Source of the DNA: Paracoccus isoporae
GTDB taxonomy: Bacteria > Pseudomonadota > Alphaproteobacteria > Rhodobacterales > Rhodobacteraceae
Direction of reading: 5' to 3'
Assembly: GCF_900101865.1 (NCBI RefSeq)
Contig: NZ_FNAH01000002.1
Span: 62,001 to 126,000 of the forward strand
DNA: 64,000 nt
Shown: piece by piece, positions 16,914 through 25,558 of the stretch
Layout: every line of letters starts with the position of its first letter
How positions within the stretch are numbered: the stretch's first letter is position 1
Program-made: the position numbers and the translations under genes
The notes under the pieces: generated by a model
Database searches by the model: none
What the model saw: the letters and a program-made list of their open reading frames with translations, nothing else
Told to the model about the DNA's origin: nothing

Positions 16914-17539
16914 TCCGTCATTGTGCCGGGACTGTCTGGCCAAAGGTCGATCGGCCGCCCGCCATGGAATCACGCAAGTCGCCGCTGGCCCGCATCCGGG
17001 TGGTGCGGCACGTATCTGCGGGTTGCCACGATGCGGGAGTGCGGTTGCGCAAATATCGGCAAATATCCGCCGATCCCTGGGCGGGGCGGGCGGAAATCGG
17101 CCTGTCTGCCGCGCTGTTGACTGAGAAGACACCGCGTCGACGACTGGTGGACCCAGAAATTTCGGCGGATCGCCTGCGCAGATAAACCGGGCAGTCGATT
17201 TTCTCATCCCTGCCACGCCATGTTTTCCACCGTCAAAACCGTCAGAATTTCTTCATCTGGATTTTACGCAATTACGACGTGTTTTCGCAGATGCCGAAAA
17301 TGCGATTCCGTCTTGTGGCAAGCAGTAATTGAATTGTGCCGCTCAACCGGCTGCAAACAAGTTGCATTTAATGGCCGGTTTTCGCGGGGTGCGAGAATTT
17401 CGCGGTTGATCCTATCGGGCTGATTTCAACCCGGAAACTGCGCGTTGCAATCGCGTAATTCCGGTTGTTAACCATAACCATGACGTTGCCGGGGGGATAC
17501 TCTGGGTGATGGTCTGTAGTTATGGTTCGAGGTTGCATT
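16914..17539. other. Long intergenic region before the ATP-grasp/exporter locus
   Basis: This spans 626 bases with no supported gene. A 73-codon open frame at 16964-17185 has no ribosome site or recognisable family. From ~17200 to ~17520 the base composition becomes clearly more AT-rich than the surroundings, with runs such as GAATTTCTTCATCTGGATTT and several TTGC/GCAA and GGTTNNAACC-like motifs. One example is GGTTGTTAACCATAACCAT at 17463-17481. I read it as an extended promoter/regulatory region for the downstream four-gene locus, possibly acquired with it. Confidence 0.5.
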
Positions 17540-19288
17540 ATGCGTCATGTCGCGGTCAGCAAGGCGCGGATTTCCCGCGCGAAACGTGCATTCAGCACCA
17601 GGCGGGTGCCGCGAAAGGCCTACAAGACGCTGCTGCAGGGCGAATTGAGTCCGGCGCCCGGCGATCTGGTCCTGGCGCGGATCGACGAGATCGGAAAACA
17701 CACCAAGCTGGAACTGACCGACGGCCGCCGTGCGCATATGTTTCCAGGCGATGAAATCATCGTCTGTTTCGGAAACCGTTATGCGCCGGATCAGTACGAG
17801 GCGCAGATCGGCCCGGATCTGGCACCCTGCGATCTGGTCGCGGCGGGCGGCATCGCCTCGCTGGAAATCTCGCGCCATCAGCGGATGAAGCCGCCGACCC
17901 AGATCACCCCGATTGGCATTCTGGGTGATGCGGCGGGGCGACGGCTCAATCTGCGGCAGTTCGGCGTCGACGCGCCCGAAACCGCGCCCGCGATCCCGGC
18001 CGTGCTGTCGCTCGGCACCTCGATGAACGCGGGCAAGACGCTGACCGCCACCTCGCTCGTGCGCGGCTTCAAGCGGCTGGGGTTCCGGGTGGCGGCGCTG
18101 AAGATCACCGGCACGGGCGCGGGCGGCGATATGTGGATCGTGCGCGATGCGGGGGCCGATCTGTCGCTGGATTTCACCGATGCGGGCCACGCCAGTACCT
18201 ATCTTGTCAGCATCCCGGAGATCGAGGACGCGACCTGCCGGCTGATGAACCACGCCGCTGCAGAGGGCTGCGACGTGGCGGTGATCGAGATTGCCGACGG
18301 GTTGCAGCAACTCGAAACGGCGCAGCTCATCCATAGCGGGCGCATCATGGAGTTTACCATCGGGACGGTCTTCGCCGCCTATGACGCGATGGGGGCGAAA
18401 TACGGTTTCGACATGCTGGGGCAGGCCGGCCACGACGTGCTGGGCCTCAGCGGCCGTCTGGGCCGCTCGCCGCTTGGCGTACGCGAGGCGGAGGCGGCCA
18501 CGGGGCTGCGCGTCTATTCGCCCTGGGAGTTGCAGGAAGGCGCGCTGATGATGGCGATCCGCGACCGCGCCGCGCGGGCGGCGCTGCGCGGCGGGCCCAT
18601 GCAGCCGGCGCTGCGCAAGATTGCCGATGCGGTGGTGCCGGCGCAGGTCGCGCTAGGCAATCTCGTGCCGATGGGGATGGGCATGGCGGAGGCGAACCGG
18701 CTGGGCATGTCCGGCACCGCCATCGCGCGCGAGATCCTTGATCTCGCCGCCCATCACGTGATGGAGGAGGAGGCCGACCGGATCTGCGGCGTCGCTTACC
18801 GCGCCCGCGACCGCAAGCGGCGCGACTGGCGCAACGGGTTCCGCCGCCAGGACTGGATGACCGATTTCGGGGTGATCGAGCTGAGCGTGCCACGGCTGAA
18901 GCACACGGCCTATATGCCGGGCTTCGTCGAAACCGCCACGGTGCCGGTGGCGGCGGTGCGCGCCGTGCTGGATGCGGGGCTCGAGGATCTGGAGGACGCG
19001 ACCGGGGCGCTGCTGGCGGCCCTGTCGCGTTCCCGGCGCGGGCGTGGCGACATCTCGGAGCTGGTGGGGCGCATCGCCACCATCCTGTTCGCGGTCCGGA
19101 TGCAGGGCCGGCCCATGCCGGGTCCGGCGGAACGGCCGGCCTGGCCGCTCTCCTCTCCGATCGAGAATGAGGGGCTGGACGATGACGAATACCTGGACGA
19201 CGCCACCGGCGCCGCCGGGGGGCTGGAGGGCGATTACGAGGGCGGCGGCATCGGCGCGGCCTTCCAGCGGATCGCGGCGGCGGAATGA
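17540..19288 (+). CDS. P-loop NTPase fused to an IS256/Mutator-transposase-like segment
   Basis: ATG 17540 follows CGAGG (582 aa); ATG 17522 would add six residues. Residues ~1-30 are strongly basic. Residues ~40-140 look like a small beta domain (GDLVLARIDEIGKHTKLEL). A P-loop NTPase domain follows: Walker A LGTSMNAGKTLTA at ~157-169, then TGTGAGGDMWIVRDAGA, DFTDAGHASTY and DVAVIEIADG. It resembles DUF1611/MobB-like NTPases. Residues ~395-490 match the N-terminal region of Mutator transposases: a helix with HHVMEEEADRICG, then RDWRNGFRRQDW, then GVIELSVPRLK and YMPGF. The transposase DDE core is absent. The acidic C-terminus ends GGIGAAFQRIAAAE. It is first in the locus; a DNA-binding or regulatory role with NTPase activity is inferred. 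Confidence 0.75.
   Translation: MRHVAVSKARISRAKRAFSTRRVPRKAYKTLLQGELSPAPGDLVLARIDEIGKHTKLELTDGRRAHMFPGDEIIVCFGNRYAPDQYEAQIGPDLAPCDLVAAGGIASLEISRHQRMKPPTQITPIGILGDAAGRRLNLRQFGVDAPETAPAIPAVLSLGTSMNAGKTLTATSLVRGFKRLGFRVAALKITGTGAGGDMWIVRDAGADLSLDFTDAGHASTYLVSIPEIEDATCRLMNHAAAEGCDVAVIEIADGLQQLETAQLIHSGRIMEFTIGTVFAAYDAMGAKYGFDMLGQAGHDVLGLSGRLGRSPLGVREAEAATGLRVYSPWELQEGALMMAIRDRAARAALRGGPMQPALRKIADAVVPAQVALGNLVPMGMGMAEANRLGMSGTAIAREILDLAAHHVMEEEADRICGVAYRARDRKRRDWRNGFRRQDWMTDFGVIELSVPRLKHTAYMPGFVETATVPVAAVRAVLDAGLEDLEDATGALLAALSRSRRGRGDISELVGRIATILFAVRMQGRPMPGPAERPAWPLSSPIENEGLDDDEYLDDATGAAGGLEGDYEGGGIGAAFQRIAAAE
18710..18995 (+). other. Mutator-transposase-like segment within the P-loop fusion gene
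   Basis: These bases encode an in-frame stretch that aligns by eye with the conserved start of IS256-family transposases: an 'RNGYRxRxWdTrvGtieLriPkLR.GsYfPgFle' pattern. Here it appears as RNGFRRQDW, GVIELSVPRLK and TAYMPGFVE. The reading frame continues through, so this is a domain of the host protein and not an insertion. No inverted repeats or DDE residues are present nearby. Confidence 0.65.
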
Positions 19289-19399
19289 GGCGGCAGCGGG
19301 TGCTGCGCCGCAAGCGGCCATGAGGCGGGTGCGGCAGGGCAGGCGGCCGGTGTCGCGGGCGGCGTTGCCGGCCTGCCTCCGGCGGCCGGGGGCGGGCTG

Positions 19400-21115
19400 A
19401 TGGCCAGGCGGCGGAAAGCCGGGACGGTGTCGCCGATGCAGGCGGCCTGGCGCGCCTCGCGCCCCGGTCTGTGCATGCTTGCGATCTTCACCGCCTGTTT
19501 CAACCTGCTGAAATTCGCCATGCCGCTCTACCTGATCCAGGCGCTCGACCGGGTGCCGGCCAGCCGCAGCTTCGAGACCTTGGTGATGCTCACCGTCATG
19601 GTGGTGATCGCCGTGTGCTGCGGCATGGCGCTCGACGTGCTGCGGCGGCGGATGCTGGTCCGGTGGGGGGTGTGGATCGAACGGCTCTTCGGCCCACAGA
19701 TGGTCGGACGCGGGCTGGCCGATGCCAGCAGCCCCGACCAGGCCGCCGAGATCACCGAGTCGCTCGGCTATGTCGGCAAGCTGCGCAGCTTCGTCTCCGG
19801 CCCGATGGTGACCTGGCTGGACCTGGTGTTTGCCCCGCTCTTCTTCCTCGGCGTGTTCCTCATCCACCCGCTGCTCGGCCTCATCGCGCTCGGGGCGCTG
19901 TTGCTGCTGCTGATCGTCGGCGTGCTGAGCGACATGCTGACCCGCGACGCGCGGCGCGCCTCGGGCAGTGCCTACCGCGAGCAATCGGCGCTCGTGCAGG
20001 CCGCGGGGCAGAACAAGGAGAGCGTCGGCGCCTTCTCGATGGGGGCGGCGCTGACCGAACGCTGGCGGCGCACCGCCTCGGCCCGGCTGGACGAAAAACA
20101 GCAGATCGACGACCGGCAGATCCTGTTCAAGACGCTGCGCCGCGGGATCGGGCAGTTCCTGCGCATCGCCATGATCGCGGTGGGTGTCTGGCTGGTCGTC
20201 ATCGGCACGCTGAGCTTCGGCGGCATCTTTGCGGCCCGGATCATGTCGGGCTTCGGCTATTCGCTGGCCAATGACGCGATCAGCAATTACCGCAATCTGC
20301 GCGAGACGCGGACCGCCTATGCCGCGGTGAAGAAACGGCTCGCGGACGAGGCGCAGGCGGGCGCCTCGGTCCAGGCCGACACGCGCCGCGCGCCGCTGAT
20401 CCTCGACCAGATGAGCTTCCGACAGCCCGGAGAGCGGTCCTATCTGTTCAACCGCCTGTCGCTGAGCCTGAAACCGGGCGAGGTGCTGGTCGTCAACGGC
20501 ACCGCCGGGACCGGCAAGACCACCCTGTCGCGCCTGCTGGTGGGTGTGCTGAGCCCGCGCGAGGGACAGATCCGGCTGGGCGACGTCGAGTTGTCGCGCC
20601 TGCCTGCGGCGGAGCGGGCCGGCATCATCGGCTTCATGCCGCAGCATACGGAGCTGTTCGCCGGCACCGTGCGCGAGAACATCGCCCGGATGGACGAGGG
20701 CAGCTTCGATGACGTGGTCGATGCGGCCAGGCTGGTCGGCATCCATGACCAGATCGTGCGGCTCCCGGACGGGTATGACACGCTCATCACCGGGACGACC
20801 TTCGGCATGTCGGGCAGCGAGCGCAAGCGCATCGCGCTTGCCCGCGCCTTCTACCGGCGGCCGCGCATCATCGTGCTGGACGAGCCGTCGGCCAATCTTG
20901 ACAGCCCGTCGCGGCGGCTGCTGGAGGCGGCCGTGGCGCAGCTCAAATCCGAGGGGGCGTCGATCATCATCACCCAGTCCATCCACTCTGCCCAGATCGC
21001 GCGCATGGCCGACCGCTTCCTGATCCTCGGCGGCCGGCGCGCGCATGAGGTGACGGAGAATACCGGCCGCGACACCCAGATCCGCGCCCGCGATCATCTC
21101 AGGAGCGTGACCTGA
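19400..21115 (+). CDS. Type I secretion ABC exporter (permease-ATPase), atypical ATPase motifs
   Basis: The protein has 571 residues, the length of PrtD/HlyB-like exporters without a C39 peptidase domain. The transmembrane part (~25-305) has hydrophobic pairs, including LCMLAIFTACFNLLKFAMPL and LLGLIALGALLLLLIVGVL. The ATPase domain (~330-560) has Walker A GTAGTGKTT, a Q-loop in IGFMPQHTELF and Walker B IIVLDEPSANLD. The signature reads MSGSERKRIALARAF instead of LSGGQ, and the switch histidine is replaced by Gln in IIITQSIHS. It starts 111 bp after the fusion gene and ends 2 bp before the hlyD-like start. It should form the inner-membrane channel of a type I system. Confidence 0.88.
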   Translation: MARRRKAGTVSPMQAAWRASRPGLCMLAIFTACFNLLKFAMPLYLIQALDRVPASRSFETLVMLTVMVVIAVCCGMALDVLRRRMLVRWGVWIERLFGPQMVGRGLADASSPDQAAEITESLGYVGKLRSFVSGPMVTWLDLVFAPLFFLGVFLIHPLLGLIALGALLLLLIVGVLSDMLTRDARRASGSAYREQSALVQAAGQNKESVGAFSMGAALTERWRRTASARLDEKQQIDDRQILFKTLRRGIGQFLRIAMIAVGVWLVVIGTLSFGGIFAARIMSGFGYSLANDAISNYRNLRETRTAYAAVKKRLADEAQAGASVQADTRRAPLILDQMSFRQPGERSYLFNRLSLSLKPGEVLVVNGTAGTGKTTLSRLLVGVLSPREGQIRLGDVELSRLPAAERAGIIGFMPQHTELFAGTVRENIARMDEGSFDDVVDAARLVGIHDQIVRLPDGYDTLITGTTFGMSGSERKRIALARAFYRRPRIIVLDEPSANLDSPSRRLLEAAVAQLKSEGASIIITQSIHSAQIARMADRFLILGGRRAHEVTENTGRDTQIRARDHLRSVT

Positions 21116-21117
21116 CC

Positions 21118-22467
21118 ATGACCGAGATCGCGCATCCCACCCGACACGCGGCGCAGGACGCACCACCCGGCCCCGCCGATGCGGGCCGCCCCTTTGGCCG
21201 CGGCTTCGGGCTGGCGGGTTTTGCGGTGATCGCGGTGTTTGCCGGGACATTCTATGTCTGGGCCGCTGCCGCGCCGCTGGAAGGCGCGGTGGTGGCGCCG
21301 GGCGTGGTCAATGTCGACACGAATGTCCGCACCGTCCAGCATCTCGAAGGCGGCATCATCGACCGGATCGAGGTCGAGGAGGGCCAGCAGGTCGCAGCGG
21401 GGCAGACCCTCATCCGGTTGCAGAACACCGTCCCCGCCTCGAATCTGAACGAGGTGCAGGCGCAATATTTCGAGGCCCGCGCCACCGAGGCGCGGCTGCT
21501 GGCCGAACAGGCGGAGGCCGGGGAGATCGACTTTCCGTCAGAACTGACCGAGAAGATCGGTGACGCCGCCGCGCAGGCCGCGATGGCCGGGCAGGACAGC
21601 ATCTTCGACAGCCGCCGCACGCTGCTCGCGGACCGGCTGACGATCTTCGGCCGCTCCGTCGCCGGGCTGGAGGCGGAGATCGAGGGGTTGCAGGGGCAGG
21701 TCGCAGCCTCGGAGAGCAGTCTGGAACTGCTCGACGAGGAGATCGCCGATGTGCGCGCGCTCTATGACCGCAACCTGACCGACAAGCCGCGCATGCTGCA
21801 ATTGCAGCGCGACCGGGCGGAGCTGCAGGGCGAGATCGCGAGCTACCGCGCCGCCATCGGCACCGCACGGCAGCGGATCGAGGAAAATGCGCTGCGCCGG
21901 TCGGAACTGCTCAACAGCCGCACCACCGAGATCGTCGAGCAATTGCGCGAGACGCGCAGCCGCGCCTATGAGCTGGGCCAGCGTCTCGCCGCCGCCTCCG
22001 ACGTGATGGGCCGGACCGAGATCCGCTCGCCCGTCGATGGCGTGGTGACCGGGTTGCAGGTGCACACGGTGGGCGGGGTGATTGCGGCCGGACAGCCGCT
22101 GATGGACATCGTCCCGGTCAGCGACACGCTGGTCGTGCAGGCCACGATCGACCCGCTGGATATCGACCAGGTCTCGCAGGGCCAGGCGGCGCAGGTCTGG
22201 CTGTCGGCGCTGAACCGCCGCAGCCAGCGGCCCATCGACGGGGTGGTGCAGACCATTTCGGCCGACCGGCTGATCGACCCGCAAAGCGGTGCCGCCTACT
22301 ACGCCGCGCGCATCGAGCTGGCCCGCGAGGATGTGGAGCGCGGGGCCGTGCCGATGCAGCCCGGCATGAGCGCCGAGGTGATGATCCGCACCGGCGCCCG
22401 CACGACGCTGGACTATCTGCTCACCCCGATCACCCGCTTCCTGTCGCGCGCCATGCGCGAGGGCTGA
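21118..22467 (+). CDS. HlyD-family type I secretion adaptor (membrane fusion protein)
   Basis: The protein has 449 residues. A single N-terminal transmembrane helix (LAGFAVIAVFAGTFYVWAA, ~29-47) is followed by APLEGAVVAPGVV and the lipoyl-like half-motif VQHLEGGIIDRIEVEEGQQV. A long helical hairpin (~100-290, heptad-rich, Glu/Arg/Ala/Leu) follows, then the second lipoyl half (EIRSPVDGVVTGLQVHTVGG) and a beta-barrel domain ending near residue 430. It would link the ABC exporter to an outer-membrane TolC-type channel, which is not encoded in this window. It is coupled to the exporter (2-bp gap) and followed 46 bp later by the ATP-grasp/CapA gene. Confidence 0.92.
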   Translation: MTEIAHPTRHAAQDAPPGPADAGRPFGRGFGLAGFAVIAVFAGTFYVWAAAAPLEGAVVAPGVVNVDTNVRTVQHLEGGIIDRIEVEEGQQVAAGQTLIRLQNTVPASNLNEVQAQYFEARATEARLLAEQAEAGEIDFPSELTEKIGDAAAQAAMAGQDSIFDSRRTLLADRLTIFGRSVAGLEAEIEGLQGQVAASESSLELLDEEIADVRALYDRNLTDKPRMLQLQRDRAELQGEIASYRAAIGTARQRIEENALRRSELLNSRTTEIVEQLRETRSRAYELGQRLAAASDVMGRTEIRSPVDGVVTGLQVHTVGGVIAAGQPLMDIVPVSDTLVVQATIDPLDIDQVSQGQAAQVWLSALNRRSQRPIDGVVQTISADRLIDPQSGAAYYAARIELAREDVERGAVPMQPGMSAEVMIRTGARTTLDYLLTPITRFLSRAMREG

Positions 22468-22513
22468 GCAGGGCTGACCGGGCCGGCGGGCCGAGACACA
22501 GGGAGATGCCGAG

Positions 22514-25500
22514 ATGAAGATCGCCGAACACCAGATGCTCCTGCCGGGCAATGTCCACACCCGCCGCCGGGCGATCCGCCTGACGCTGTCCGGCGCGGAA
22601 GGGCTGACCGTCCCCCCCGCGACCGTCGCCAGGCTGCGCGCATGCGGCGACCGGATGCGGCCGGAGATCACGGACTATCCGGCCTGGCGGCGTCTGCTGG
22701 CGGCCCGCGGCGATGTGCCGGCCGCAGGCGTGGTCGAGGTGCTGGCGCTGCTGTTTCAGCGCTATTGCAACTGGCCGTTCAAATACGCCGCCTGGCGCGA
22801 GACCGCGACGCCCAACCATCCCGAGCTGCCGGGAGAATTGGCAAGGCGCGGGCAGGCGCTGTTCGAGACCGCCTCCGAACGGGTGGGGCTGGCGGCGGGG
22901 CGCGCCGCGCTCGATCTGCTGGGGGCGTTGCAGGGCGGGTCCACAGGCGGTGCGCTGTTCGCAAGTTTCGGCGCGGCGCTGAGCGGGATGCTGCGCAAGG
23001 TCGATGCCGAAACCCCCTCCGCCGACAGCATGCGCCTGATCGAGGCGGCGGTGTCGCGCGGCCTGCCCTGGTCGGTGGTGGGCCGGTCGCATTACATCCG
23101 CATCGGGCAGGGGCGGCATGCGCAATTGCTGAAGGGCACGGAATCGTCGAACACCCGCTCGATCAACCGCGCCATCTCGCGCGACAAGGACGTCACGCAT
23201 CGCCTGCTTGACCAGGCAGGCCTGCCTGTGGCCCGGCAGCACGTCACCAGCAGCGCGAAAAAGGCGGCGATCTGTGCCGCAGACATCGGCTATCCGGTGG
23301 TGGTAAAGCCGCGCGACGGCAATATGGGGCGCGGGGTGTCAGTGGGCGTGCGTGACGCGGCGGAACTGCGCACGGCCTTTCGGCGGGCGCAGGCCGTGTC
23401 GCGCCATGTGGTGATCGAGAGCGTGATCGCGGGCACCGAGTACCGGCTGCTGGTGGTGAACGATAGATTCGTGGGGGCCATCCAGCGGCGGCCCGCCCAT
23501 GTGACGGGCGACGGCGTCTCCACCATCCGCCGGCTGGTCGCGCGCGAGAACCGGCGTCCGGCGCGCGAGCCCTTGTTGCGGGGCAGCATGGCGACGCTGA
23601 AGGCACTGAAGCTCGACCGCGACGCGCTGCGCGTGCTGAGGCAGCAGGGGCTGACCCCCGACGACGTGCCGCAGGACGGGGTTGAGGTGGCGCTGCGCAT
23701 CGAATCCAACGTCTCGCGCGGCGGCGAGCCCTTCGATGTCACCGATCAGGTCCATCCGCAGAATGCCGAGCTTGCCGTGCAGACCGCGCGGCTGATCGGG
23801 CTGGATGTGTGCGGGGTGGATTTCATCTCGCCCGACGTGACTGTGCCGTGGCAGGCGAACGGCGCCGCGATCTGCGAGGTGAACAGCCGGCCGGGCCTGC
23901 AGATTCACATGCATCCGATGGGAAAACGGGGCCGGGAAATCCCGCGCGCCATTCTGGAGATGCTGTTTCCGAAACGCGCCCCGGCCCGCCCGCCGGTGAT
24001 CGCCCTGATCGGCCTGCCCCATGAGACGCGCCCGCTGCGCCAGCGGATCGAGGCGGCGGCAGGCCAAGGCGGCCGGGTGCTGGGGCTCTGCGCGCCGGGG
24101 GATGGCTCGGCGGCGTTCTCGGGCAGCGCCTGCCGCCTGCTGGACGATCCGGCCGCACTTGACTGGGACAGCCAGATCGACGCGCTGCTGATCGAGATCA
24201 CCCCCGCCCAGATCGAGGCAGAGGGTCTCGGGGTGGAGCGGCTGGACCTCGCGCTCGCCGCCATGGAGGAGACGCCGGATCAGCCGCAGCGATGGGCTGT
24301 GGCGCTGCATCGCGTGGCCCGCGACCGGATCGCTGAAATCGACGCGCCGGACGCGCTCGACCGGGCCTTGTCGGTGCTGGATCTCGCCAAAGCTGCGCCG
24401 GATGATGCCGCCTCCCGCCCGGCCGAGGCGGACGATCAGCCGGTGCGCCGCCGCGCACCGCGCGAGGATGAATTCAGCGTGCTGTTCCTCGGCGATATCG
24501 GCTTCGGCGAGAGCTACATGAACCATCCGCGCATGACCGAGTTGCAGCCGGTGCTGGGCCGGCACGGACATGGCTACTCGCTGCGCCATCTGCGCGGGAT
24601 CCTGGCCCTGCCGGACATGACCATCGCCAATCTGGAGGTGCCGCTCTGCGGCCGGACCGACCCGGCGCTGCAGGGGCGCAAGCAGTTTCTGGGCTGGTGC
24701 GATGCGCAGCGCACGGCGATCGCGCTGAAACAGGCAGGCATCGACGCGGTGACGCTGGCCAACAACCACGCGCTCGATTGCGGCATGCAGGGCATCGCAG
24801 AGACGATGGGCTGGCTCGATCAGCTGGGAATCGCGGGGATCGGCGCCGGGCCGGACGCGGCCACGGCCAGCCATCCGCTGATCCGGCGGTTCCGGGTCGC
24901 GGGCCGGGATCGCGCGCTCGTGGTGTTTCCCGGCTTCGAGCACCGGCGCAGCTATGACCGGCGTTTCCGCTGGTATGCGCGCGGCGGGCGGGGCGGCATT
25001 GCGATGCTCTCGCCCGAAGCGATGAAAGACCAGATCGCCGCGCTGCGCGAGGTGCTGCCCGATCCGCTCTTCGTGGCCTTCCCGCATTGGGGCCGCGATT
25101 ACGGAGAGATCACCGACACGCAGCGCGACGGTGCCGCGGCGCTGATGGCGGCAGGGATCGACCTCATCATCGGGCATGGCGCGCATGTCACCCAGCAGGC
25201 GGCGCGCATCGACGGGCGGCCGGTGCTGTTCAATATCGGCAATTTCATCTGGAACACGCCGGGCCGGTTCAACCGCCGCGACGTGCTGCCGCTCGGCCTG
25301 GCCGTGACGCTGAATTTCGGCGCCGAGGACCGGGCGGGCGACCATCTGCGGATCTATCCGCTGGTCATCGACAATGACGTGACCCGCTACCAGAACCGCC
25401 CCGTGAACGAGGCGGAGTTCCGCGGCGCAGCCGATCTGCTGGGCGAGATGCTGGAGGAGGAGTTGCGCGAGCATCACGACGCGGCCGGGCTGTATCTGGA

Positions 25501-25558
25501 GATGCGCCTGGCCGCGCGATCCGGGGCGACGCAGGACGATGCGGTCGCGGCGGAATAG
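22514..25558 (+). CDS. Cyanophycin-synthetase-like ATP-grasp / degenerate Mur-ligase / CapA fusion protein
   Basis: The protein has 1014 residues; GGGAGATGCCGAG precedes ATG 22514. Residues ~1-210 form an N-terminal domain. The ATP-grasp domain (~215-485) carries SRDKDVTHRLLDQAGLPVA, then GYPVVVKPRDGNMGRG, DVCGVDFIS and CEVNSRPGLQ, as in cyanophycin synthetases. Residues ~494-595 occupy the position of the Mur-ligase P-loop part (PPVIALIGLPHETRP; LLIEITPAQIEAEGLG), but the GKT of the ATP site is lost. From ~653 a CapA/PGA-type metallophosphatase domain appears: LFLGDIGFGES, IANLEVPLCG, LANNHALDCG, AFPHWGRDY, IIGHGAHVTQ and FNIGNFIW. The likely role is ATP-dependent amide-bond formation plus a CapA step, linked to the type I exporter upstream. 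Confidence 0.85.
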   Translation: MKIAEHQMLLPGNVHTRRRAIRLTLSGAEGLTVPPATVARLRACGDRMRPEITDYPAWRRLLAARGDVPAAGVVEVLALLFQRYCNWPFKYAAWRETATPNHPELPGELARRGQALFETASERVGLAAGRAALDLLGALQGGSTGGALFASFGAALSGMLRKVDAETPSADSMRLIEAAVSRGLPWSVVGRSHYIRIGQGRHAQLLKGTESSNTRSINRAISRDKDVTHRLLDQAGLPVARQHVTSSAKKAAICAADIGYPVVVKPRDGNMGRGVSVGVRDAAELRTAFRRAQAVSRHVVIESVIAGTEYRLLVVNDRFVGAIQRRPAHVTGDGVSTIRRLVARENRRPAREPLLRGSMATLKALKLDRDALRVLRQQGLTPDDVPQDGVEVALRIESNVSRGGEPFDVTDQVHPQNAELAVQTARLIGLDVCGVDFISPDVTVPWQANGAAICEVNSRPGLQIHMHPMGKRGREIPRAILEMLFPKRAPARPPVIALIGLPHETRPLRQRIEAAAGQGGRVLGLCAPGDGSAAFSGSACRLLDDPAALDWDSQIDALLIEITPAQIEAEGLGVERLDLALAAMEETPDQPQRWAVALHRVARDRIAEIDAPDALDRALSVLDLAKAAPDDAASRPAEADDQPVRRRAPREDEFSVLFLGDIGFGESYMNHPRMTELQPVLGRHGHGYSLRHLRGILALPDMTIANLEVPLCGRTDPALQGRKQFLGWCDAQRTAIALKQAGIDAVTLANNHALDCGMQGIAETMGWLDQLGIAGIGAGPDAATASHPLIRRFRVAGRDRALVVFPGFEHRRSYDRRFRWYARGGRGGIAMLSPEAMKDQIAALREVLPDPLFVAFPHWGRDYGEITDTQRDGAAALMAAGIDLIIGHGAHVTQQAARIDGRPVLFNIGNFIWNTPGRFNRRDVLPLGLAVTLNFGAEDRAGDHLRIYPLVIDNDVTRYQNRPVNEAEFRGAADLLGEMLEEELREHHDAAGLYLEMRLAARSGATQDDAVAAE

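Noticed and set aside
16964..17185. Possible 73-codon gene after the alpha/beta hydrolase
   Set aside because: No ribosome site, no recognisable family and no conserved-looking codon bias; described as intergenic instead.
18710..18995. Inserted IS256 element
   Set aside because: The similarity is limited to a domain in an intact frame. No DDE core, terminal inverted repeats or target duplication was seen, so it is a protein domain, not an insertion sequence.
18653..21250. 865-codon minus-strand open frame opposite the fusion and exporter genes
   Set aside because: Antisense to genes with clear domain motifs; composition typical of a shadow frame.
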